Below are positions 1-4,032 of a stretch of DNA of 5,618 bases, one piece after another. The notes under the pieces are model-generated. The model had not been told where the DNA came from and ran no database searches. It was given only the letters and a program-made list of their open reading frames with translations. The position numbers were made by a program, and so were the translations under genes. This DNA is from Candidatus Bathyarchaeota archaeon (GTDB lineage Archaea; Thermoproteota; Bathyarchaeia; Bathyarchaeales; Bathyarchaeaceae). The stretch covers positions 1,251-6,868 of the forward strand of contig JAPUUO010000077.1 of NCBI GenBank assembly GCA_026967815.1, written 5' to 3'. Every line of letters begins with the position of its first letter. Positions within the stretch are counted from its first letter, which is position 1.

Positions 1-42
1 CCAACAAGAATATGAAAATCCTAATCAAACCAGCGAGAAGAA

Positions 43-486
43 ATGATAGGCAGAACGCGTGACTGCACAAGCATTAATACCTCTTCCCATTTCTACATGT
101 TTCTCGAGGATAGGAACACCTTGGACAAAGCAAGAAGCAGACAAGCCTCTGGGTTTCCCGTGGTCATAACAGACTTGCCAGAAGCAGACATGCCATTCCA
201 AGGCGTCAAAGCATGGATCTTGCAAGGTGAAAAACACCAACTGATCTTCTTCGAAATGCAATCCACAGCACGAGTGCCAGAGCACAGTCACAACTATCCA
301 CAATGGGGCATGGTAATTGAAGGAAAGATGAAACTAACCATCAACGACCAAACAAAGATCATCAATAAAGGCGAAGATTACCTCATCCCCGCTCACGCCA
401 AACACCAGGCAGTATTCCTAACTAAGACACGAGTAATTGACCTCTTCTCCGAAAAAACCAGATACAAAACCAAGACCGCCAAATAG
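43..486 (+). CDS. Small single-domain cupin protein
   Basis: The 147-residue product is one small beta-barrel cupin. Motif 1 is visible as PEHSHNYPQWG (residues 79-89), with H81 and H83 as metal ligands and Q87 where many cupins have the Glu ligand. Motif 2 is GEDYLIPAHAKH (110-121), with H121 as the last ligand. The sequence ends with the VIDLFSEK.RY strand typical of short stand-alone cupins. Such proteins bind a divalent metal; the substrate cannot be read from the sequence. The first 38 or so residues (Ser/Arg-rich) lie outside the cupin core, and homologues of this type are usually nearer 110 residues. The true start may therefore be the ATG at 97 or the GTG at 160 rather than the ATG at 43. 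In-frame stops at 13 and 22 prevent further extension, and no start has a clear Shine-Dalgarno site. The gene is convergent with the pyrophosphohydrolase 39 bases downstream. The family call is secure; the start and role are not. Confidence 0.88.
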   Translation: MIGRTRDCTSINTSSHFYMFLEDRNTLDKARSRQASGFPVVITDLPEADMPFQGVKAWILQGEKHQLIFFEMQSTARVPEHSHNYPQWGMVIEGKMKLTINDQTKIINKGEDYLIPAHAKHQAVFLTKTRVIDLFSEKTRYKTKTAK

Positions 487-525
487 TCAACGCGTACGCC
501 CAATGCGATCTGATTGATGTATAGC

Positions 526-903
526 CTACTTACTGTCGTTCTTTTGATGGTTGAAGTAGGCTTTTCCCTTGTAAAGATCCGCGGGGTATTTCTTCTTGTT
601 GAGCTCCAACTTCTCGAGAACAGCCTCTGTCAGATCGGCTTCGAGCGCGTTCACCATGCTCAGGCAGCAGATGACGACATCGGCCAGTTCCTCTTTGACT
701 CTCGTGAGCTTTGAAGGGTCGGTCTTGAACCCCCTGCTCTCTTCTGATTCAATCCATTGAAAGAGTTGCAGGAGCTCTGCGGCTTCTATGCAGATTGATT
801 CAGCCAAGTCCTTAGGATTGTGATATTTCTCCCAGTCTCTTTCATGGATGAACGTTCGTACTGCAATCTTCAAATCCTCAACTGACGTTTCAGTATCGCT
901 CAA
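526..903 (-). CDS. MazG-like nucleotide pyrophosphohydrolase, DCTPP1/RS21-C6 type
   Basis: This 125-residue all-alpha NTP pyrophosphohydrolase would hydrolyse (d)NTPs to monophosphate and PPi in the cytoplasm, a nucleotide-pool cleaning role. The family hallmarks are in order. ERDWEKYHNPKDLA (21-34) closely resembles the ERDWEQFH-P-NL segment of DCTPP1-like enzymes. IEAAELLQLFQW (39-50) supplies metal-binding E40 and E43. KEELADV (70-76) supplies E72 and D75, completing the E-x2-E...E-x2-D magnesium site. KKYP near residue 104 is also typical. The length matches single-domain members rather than the two-domain MazG. The start appears to be TTG (minus strand, 903-901): a TGA lies two codons upstream in frame, no ATG or GTG precedes the conserved SVEDL helix, and GAGG abuts the TTG, an unusually short spacing. 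A good TATA box lies at 961-971. The gene is divergent from mscL. Relatives prefer dCTP or modified dNTPs, but the substrate here is inferred only as a class. Confidence 0.9.
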   Translation of the reverse strand: MSDTETSVEDLKIAVRTFIHERDWEKYHNPKDLAESICIEAAELLQLFQWIESEESRGFKTDPSKLTRVKEELADVVICCLSMVNALEADLTEAVLEKLELNKKKYPADLYKGKAYFNHQKNDSK

Positions 904-960
904 CCTCTTTCACTATCCTAGCAATCTAGCTCAAGCTCACAGGGTACCATGCGTCCTTTG

Positions 961-971
961 GTATTTAAAAT
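961..971 (-). promoter_or_regulatory. TATA box for the pyrophosphohydrolase gene
   Basis: On the minus strand this reads GATTTTAAATACC, close to the archaeal TATA consensus, with a purine-rich AGAGGA just upstream in the place of a BRE. The expected start of transcription, about 25 bases downstream, falls near 938-942. That gives a leader of about 35-40 bases before the TTG start at 903. It lies in the 193-base divergent gap shared with mscL, the rest of which shows nothing else clear. Confidence 0.5.
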
Positions 972-1050
972 CCTCTGAGGGAGAACTTGATGGGGGCAAT
1001 TATGCAGTGTGTCCCCGGTTTGCGTGCTAGTATCATTTTTGATGGTATCC

Positions 1051-1092
1051 AAAAAGATAAATGCAGTAAGGTAGCTATCTCAAGGTCGTGAT
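1051..1092 (+). promoter_or_regulatory. Putative mscL promoter and ribosome binding site
   Basis: AAAAAGATAAATG at 1051-1063 is an A/T-rich TATA-like element. It would place the transcript start near 1084, just upstream of GTGAT at 1088-1092. GTGAT matches the 3' part of the archaeal Shine-Dalgarno sequence GGAGGTGAT and lies 4 bases before the ATG at 1097. The TATA match is only moderate; the ribosome binding site supports the chosen start. Confidence 0.35.
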
Positions 1093-1096
1093 GTGA

Positions 1097-1525
1097 ATGT
1101 CAAAAGAGGATAAGATGCTAGATGAGCTGAAGCGGATCAGGGAGTTGCTTGAGCCCAAGCCCGCGCCGCCTCCGCCAAAAGGCATGTGGAACGAGTTCAT
1201 GGACTTCATTTCAAAATACAAGGTGATGGGTCTCGCGGTAGCCTTCATCATGGGTGTTTATCTTGGTGCTCTTGTTCAAGCGTTTGTGTCAGGTCTAGTA
1301 ATGCCAATAATTGGTCTTGCTATACCAGGGCTCGGAAATCTGGCAACATTCAAAATAGGTGTTCCACCGACAGAACTAGACACTCAGGGGAACCCCATAG
1401 ATCCAAACTATGTCGGTCAGCTGTTTGGCGTAGGTGAATTCCTAGCAGCATTGATAACCTTCATAATTGTGGCCTTCGTAATCTTCATCTTGGTGAAAGT
1501 GACAAAGCGATGGGGTATTGAGTAG
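1097..1525 (+). CDS. mscL: Large-conductance mechanosensitive channel MscL
   Basis: The 142-residue product is an MscL-family channel, a homo-oligomeric pore in the cytoplasmic membrane that opens under membrane tension to release solutes after osmotic downshock. The core is FMDFISKYKVMGLAVAFIMG (34-53). This is the amphipathic N-terminal helix running into TM1 (about 43-65), with the AVAFIMG...LVQAFVSGLVMPIIG pattern corresponding to the pore-lining helix and the conserved MP-IG turn (69-73). A periplasmic/extracellular loop follows (about 74-110), then TM2 (about 112-134) ending in KVTKRWGIE. Two features differ from E. coli MscL. The C-terminal cytoplasmic helix is absent, since the protein stops right after TM2. 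Instead there is an N-terminal extension with a charged heptad-like helix (residues 3-19) and a proline linker PKPAPPPPKG (20-29). A T-rich terminator follows at 1553. The family assignment is firm. Confidence 0.95.
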   Translation: MSKEDKMLDELKRIRELLEPKPAPPPPKGMWNEFMDFISKYKVMGLAVAFIMGVYLGALVQAFVSGLVMPIIGLAIPGLGNLATFKIGVPPTELDTQGNPIDPNYVGQLFGVGEFLAALITFIIVAFVIFILVKVTKRWGIE

Positions 1526-1552
1526 CCCACACCAGAGCAAAACAGTCCTTCA

Positions 1553-1563
1553 TTTTTTTCTTT
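1553..1563 (+). terminator. Poly-T transcription terminator after mscL
   Basis: Seven T residues (1553-1559), one C, then three more T residues begin 27 bases after the mscL stop codon, with no GC-rich hairpin before them. This is the usual form of archaeal intrinsic termination, on the strand and at the distance expected for mscL. Confidence 0.6.
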
Positions 1564-1725
1564 GTTGCAGCCTTACGCGCCCACGAAACAGGTTCGGGGT
1601 CGAGGCGGCGTTCAACCATGTGCGACACAGGTGCGCCTTTCTATCGTAATTTCGGAGGATTGGAACTAGAAGAAGTCCTGATTACGCTTTTGTGAAAGAC
1701 TTGGTAGGTTGACCGCCGAGTCGTG

Positions 1726-1770
1726 CAAGCGTGTTCGCATTCCCCAGTTAGGAAGACGCAAACGCGCTTG
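1726..1770. repeat. Long imperfect inverted repeat (hairpin)
   Basis: The left arm CAAGCGTGTTCGCATTCC (1726-1743) pairs with the right arm GGAAGACGCAAACGCGCTTG (1751-1770). The outer CAAGCG/CGCTTG is perfect for 6 bp. It is followed by one mismatch, a GTT/AAC block, paired or wobble positions, a two-base bulge, and a perfect TTCC/GGAA closing a short loop. It lies outside any credible gene. Whether it acts as RNA, and from which strand, is not visible. Confidence 0.45.
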
Positions 1771-1821
1771 GCCAACATCTCGAAGTAGAGTAGGTTAGCC
1801 AGGGGATTAGATTATAGGCAA

Positions 1822-1839
1822 CTACAATAAGAATTGTGG
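1822..1839 (-). repeat. Short hairpin just past the DUF3795 stop
   Basis: CTACAAT, the loop AAGA, then ATTGTGG form a 7-bp stem (one G-T pair). It sits 15-32 bases downstream of the DUF3795 stop codon on the minus strand. It could mark the 3' end of that transcript. No T tract follows it on the minus strand, so it is not a classical terminator. Confidence 0.25.
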
Positions 1840-1853
1840 AGAAACGAGAATCT

Positions 1854-2408
1854 TCACTTTCTCAATTTTAGAAGAAGGTTCTTTCTCACTGCAATCTCAT
1901 TTAACAGTGAATGTAAGATTTTCGATTTCTCTCGAATACCTGACTCTTTTGATTGCGCCGTTGCTTCATTCACTGCCTTTTCTAGCTCCTCAATCTCTAA
2001 TACGGTTGCGGCTATGCAGAAATAGCTCTTTGACCGCCCTTCGTTAAAGTTCTTTAACATTTCCTGGAGTAGTTCCTCTCTAATCTTCTGTACGCTTTGA
2101 AATTCCTCAACTCCGTTCTTTTGGATGAAGACGATATTGTCTTCAAGCTTTTGATAGCACTTGAATGAATCAAACCTCTTACCGGCTTCTCTATGTTTCT
2201 TCCACTTCTCACAACGCTCATTTTCTTCACATTCCCAGCAAAACTCGATGCCCTTCCTCTTTATGGCACAGGTAATAAAAGGGCAGCCAACAGCCATTCT
2301 TACTTCGCTTTTACAACCAAAACATCTGCTTTTAGTTTTCGTATGATACGTAGGACAAAGTCCACATGAAAGCCCACAGACCCCAATTTCAGGATAGTTG
2401 ATTATCAT
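1854..2408 (-). CDS. DUF3795-type cysteine-rich protein
   Basis: The 184-residue protein has no signal or membrane segments. Its N-terminal half is Cys-rich in the manner of DUF3795: GVCGLSCGLCPTY (C11, C15, C18), then CFGCKS (C29, C32), GCPFITC (C42, C47), FCWECEENERC (C57, C60, C66) and a lone C84 in FDSFKCYQKL, followed by the typical VFIQKNGVEEF. The eleven cysteines in paired spacings suggest zinc or Fe-S binding, but no activity is established for the family. From about 105 to 184 the sequence is predominantly helical and charged, longer than the minimal DUF3795 unit, and may be a partner-binding tail. The ATG start is supported by the TATA box about 24 bases upstream, which predicts a leaderless or nearly leaderless mRNA; there is no Shine-Dalgarno site. 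The gene stands alone, in the same direction as but far from the DUF996 gene upstream. The family call is good; the function is unknown. Confidence 0.85.
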   Translation of the reverse strand: MIINYPEIGVCGLSCGLCPTYHTKTKSRCFGCKSEVRMAVGCPFITCAIKRKGIEFCWECEENERCEKWKKHREAGKRFDSFKCYQKLEDNIVFIQKNGVEEFQSVQKIREELLQEMLKNFNEGRSKSYFCIAATVLEIEELEKAVNEATAQSKESGIREKSKILHSLLNEIAVRKNLLLKLRK

Positions 2409-2424
2409 CTGGCTTCAAGAGTCC

Positions 2425-2438
2425 CCATATAATAGATA
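2425..2438 (-). promoter_or_regulatory. TATA box for the DUF3795 gene
   Basis: On the minus strand this reads TATCTATTATATGG. Its centre lies about 22-25 bases upstream of the ATG ending at 2408, the classical archaeal distance to the transcription start, so the mRNA should begin at or next to the start codon. The plus strand of the same element (CATATAATAG) also looks TATA-like and could fire toward the GC-rich island at 2478-2613. Confidence 0.5.
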
Positions 2439-2477
2439 AGGATCCTTCAAGATAGATCTGTTATTGATCCTCTAGAG

Positions 2478-2613
2478 CTGAGCATGTCCTCAGAACGTCC
2501 GTTTTTCTTCAACGCCCACAAAGCCCTGAAGATCCTCGCCCCAGCTGGGTCGGTTCCACGCGTGGTGTGGTCGGCCGGAATTAAACCGAAGACCCGCATC
2601 CGTTGGGTCCGGC
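2478..2613. ncRNA. Candidate structured RNA (GC-rich island of nested palindromes)
   Basis: The island is clearly richer in G+C than its flanks and packed with complementary segments. CTGAG/CTCAG form a hairpin (2478-2493). CCCAGCTGGG (2540-2549) and CCACGCGTGG (2556-2565) are perfect palindromes. GGGT+CGGTT (2547-2555) can pair with AACCG+ACCC (2584-2588, 2592-2595), separated by a three-base bulge. GACCC (2591-2595) can alternatively pair with GGGTC (2605-2609), and GCCGGA (2574-2579) with TCCGGC (2608-2613). Several of these helices compete, so alternative folds are possible. TATA-like boxes flank it facing inward: CATTAAATA on the minus strand (2681-2689) and CATATAATA on the plus strand (near 2426-2434). 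I do not recognise tRNA, 5S, SRP or RNase P RNA motifs on either strand. Two overlapping ORFs of about 60 codons, one on each strand, also span it, so a small protein is the alternative. The strand and the ends are undetermined. Confidence 0.35.
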
Positions 2614-2680
2614 TCGATTCCCTACTCAGTGCCTTTTCCATAAGACTACTCGTTCCTATACGGTAACATGGGCGGATGGC

Positions 2681-2689
2681 TATTTAATG
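2681..2689 (-). promoter_or_regulatory. Isolated TATA-like box facing the GC-rich island
   Basis: On the minus strand this reads CATTAAATA, a good archaeal TATA match. Its predicted start point near 2659 has no recognised gene directly downstream, only the palindrome-rich island and, 20 bases on, an unassigned 64-codon ORF. It is the main reason to suspect a minus-strand transcript there. Confidence 0.3.
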
Positions 2690-2754
2690 GCCTCTAAGGG
2701 AAACGACGAGGTGATGGATTGCGCAATGCGTATAAAATTCGTTCACGCCGCGTT

Positions 2755-3414
2755 TTAGGTCTCTTTCTCTCCAATTTGCTTGCCGCATTTCTGGCAAAAG
2801 ATTGCTTCGACCTTATTCTCTGTTCCACAGTATTGGCAATACTTCTTTTCCTCAGAAACAGGCATGGTAGGCGCGCTCGGAGGCCGAGGTGGAGGCGAAG
2901 GTGCAACTACCGATACCTGAGTTGTCGGCGTTTTGATCGAGAAAAAGCCTACAGCAGCCAAGATCCACGCGATGAACTTCAATACTTCACCAATTATTGG
3001 TATTATGGCGCCTATGAGTAAAATTAAACCGGCGGTCTCAAACATTCCCTCTCCGGACTTCTGCGAGAGAATGCTCAATGAGTTCCTGTAGAATATTGCT
3101 CCCAGTAGAGAAAAAATGTACAATACAATCAAACTTACTATGAATAATCCTACGCCAATGAAGGGAGCAGCAACAGGTGACACAAAGGCAACGCCGACGA
3201 TAAGCATAACGATAACGACTATTAAAGCTACAGCACCTATGATGCCAAAGATGAATCCGTAAAGCGCATTCCTAAATATGCCATCCTCGTGGTAGTATTC
3301 TGCTAAACCATTCATTGCGATCAGAACAAGGATGATGCCAATAAGGTTGAGAAATGGAATAGCGACCAAAATCGCTCCTATGCCTGCCAAAGTTTTGCTA
3401 GATTCTAAACTCAT
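2755..3414 (-). CDS. DUF996-like membrane protein with C-terminal zinc ribbon
   Basis: The 219-residue integral membrane protein opens with MSLESSKTLAGIGAIL, the usual start of DUF996-type archaeal proteins. Strongly hydrophobic stretches lie at about 8-34, 50-77, 82-106 and 127-158; the last may hold two short passes. LAEYYHEDGIFRNALYGF (37-54) between the first two is another family landmark. A proline-rich linker (171-184) leads to a C-terminal zinc ribbon CQYCGTEN...FCQKCGKQI with C193, C196, C207 and C210, most likely cytoplasmic and binding zinc. No enzymatic motif is visible and no function is established for DUF996. The ATG start has a weak GAGG eight bases upstream and a TATA-like CTTATTAAAAAATC at 3443-3456. 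It lies 135 bases downstream of a second zinc-ribbon membrane gene in the same direction but appears to have its own promoter. The domain call is good; the role is open. Confidence 0.85.
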   Translation of the reverse strand: MSLESSKTLAGIGAILVAIPFLNLIGIILVLIAMNGLAEYYHEDGIFRNALYGFIFGIIGAVALIVVIVMLIVGVAFVSPVAAPFIGVGLFIVSLIVLYIFSLLGAIFYRNSLSILSQKSGEGMFETAGLILLIGAIIPIIGEVLKFIAWILAAVGFFSIKTPTTQVSVVAPSPPPRPPSAPTMPVSEEKKYCQYCGTENKVEAIFCQKCGKQIGEKET

Positions 3415-3442
3415 GCGAAGTGCCTCGTCACTAGGTTCGTAG

Positions 3443-3456
3443 GATTTTTTAATAAG
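3443..3456 (-). promoter_or_regulatory. TATA-like box for the DUF996-like gene
   Basis: On the minus strand this reads CTTATTAAAAAATC, about 30-40 bases upstream of the ATG ending at 3414. It predicts a leader of only about 10 bases. It suggests transcription independent of the zinc-ribbon gene upstream. Confidence 0.35.
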
Positions 3457-3549
3457 ATTTTCTGCGCGCGAACTCTTCAGTCAACTGCCTTGCATTCAAC
3501 TGCTCGAATTTCCTATTAGATATCAGATCCACCTGCCCACACGGGTCCA

Positions 3550-3939
3550 TTATCGTCTGCGACCAAGCCCGTACAGGGCTCCAGCAATAACAAGTATACC
3601 AAAGACGATTACTATGAATGGCCAGAATATCGGATCAGTCACTTCGCGCACTTCAAGCGGAATTAATCCAGGTATCCATGAAAGCCCCACAATTATTATT
3701 ATTGCGCCAACGATTAGGCCCACGATAACGCCACCATGAGGAAGCCCGAAACATTCCTCTTCCGCACGCTTTCCAAACTGTTCTCCCCATTCCTCTGCAC
3801 GCCTGCCAAACTCCTCTCCCCATTTCTCAGCAGTTCTTTCGAAGCGTTTCTCCATGGGGACTTCCAAGTCTGCCCCGCACTTAGAACAGTACTTGGCGTC
3901 TTCTTGGTTCTTGGTGCCACATTTGGAACAGTAAACCAA
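3550..3939 (-). CDS. Zinc-ribbon membrane protein with 11-residue repeats
   Basis: The 129-residue protein starts with a compact zinc ribbon, MVYCSKCGTKN...YCSKCGADL (C4, C7, C18, C21). Next comes a charged helical segment with 11-residue repeats: RTAEKWGEEFG (35-45), RRAEEWGEQFG (46-56) and a degenerate KRAEEECFG (57-65). Two membrane segments follow at about 71-88 and 105-124, and the protein ends in GLGRRR. The positive tail suggests that both ends face the cytoplasm. Proteins of this build are common in archaea and lack a known function; the repeats could form an amphipathic helix on the membrane surface or an oligomerising coil. The start is TTG (minus strand, 3939-3937): no other start lies between the upstream in-frame stop and the first Cys pair, and GGAGAG about 6 bases upstream is an acceptable ribosome binding site. 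A longer overlapping ORF in another frame is a shadow. The gene is co-directional with the exporter (93-base gap) and the DUF996-like gene. Confidence 0.82.
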   Translation of the reverse strand: MVYCSKCGTKNQEDAKYCSKCGADLEVPMEKRFERTAEKWGEEFGRRAEEWGEQFGKRAEEECFGLPHGGVIVGLIVGAIIIIVGLSWIPGLIPLEVREVTDPIFWPFIVIVFGILVIAGALYGLGRRR

Positions 3940-3997
3940 AGGAAACTCTCCGCTCCAACGAACAAACGTATCAACGTTGAATCTTCATAAGATTTTT

Positions 3998-4024
3998 GGT
4001 GCACGCACGCGCCTTCGAGGCACC
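3998..4024. repeat. Hairpin between the exporter and zinc-ribbon genes
   Basis: GGTGC (3998-4002) pairs with GCACC (4020-4024), and the enclosed GCC TTCGA GGC can form a small inner hairpin that competes with it. It lies 9 bases past the exporter stop codon. No T tract follows on the minus strand, so it may be a 3'-end processing or stability element rather than a terminator. Confidence 0.25.
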
Positions 4025-4032
4025 TTGAAAGC

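Larger units (their letters stand above)
1526..1853. other. Intergenic region without a convincing gene
   Basis: These 328 bases separate mscL from the converging DUF3795 gene. They hold the poly-T terminator, a region rich in short open stretches but with no ORF over 50 codons, a long imperfect hairpin at 1726-1770, and a small hairpin at 1822-1839. A minus-strand ORF of 45 codons (1641-1778, ATG start, three Cys) has a TATA-like CCTATAAT 30-40 bases upstream, but the length is within chance and the product resembles nothing I know. On the plus strand, 1584-1625 reads RNRFGVEAAFNHVR, which faintly resembles the R-x3-E-x6-K/R part of IS4-type transposases. No terminal repeats are visible. The region may be decayed sequence or a small RNA locus; I cannot decide. 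Confidence 0.4.

Noticed and set aside
492..499. GCGTACGC palindrome between the convergent cupin and pyrophosphohydrolase genes
   Set aside because: It is only 8 bases, has no T tract, and is too short to call a bidirectional terminator or operator.
1641..1778. 45-codon minus-strand ORF with three cysteines and a TATA-like box upstream
   Set aside because: The length is within chance, the composition is not distinctive, and its 5' part overlaps the hairpin at 1726-1770.
1702..1800. Near-repeat GTAGGTTGACC and GTAGGTTAGCC flanking the intergenic hairpin
   Set aside because: Eleven bases with two differences is weak; without matching ends or a gene between them it does not support a mobile element.
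2541..2622. tRNA, 5S, SRP or RNase P RNA in the GC-rich island
   Set aside because: I looked for T-loop and D-arm, 5S, SRP helix 8 and RNase P core motifs on both strands and found no coherent set; GGCTCGATTCC only superficially resembles a T-loop.
2447..2666. Two overlapping ORFs of about 60 codons (2447-2641 minus, 2484-2666 plus) over the GC-rich island
   Set aside because: Neither product resembles a known family and neither has a clear ribosome site. They overlap on opposite strands in a palindrome-rich segment where open frames are easily fortuitous. They are kept only as an alternative to the RNA idea.
3714..4004. 96-codon minus-strand ORF overlapping the zinc-ribbon gene
   Set aside because: The overlapping frame encodes a clear zinc ribbon, repeats and membrane helices; this one is its out-of-frame shadow with no recognisable features.
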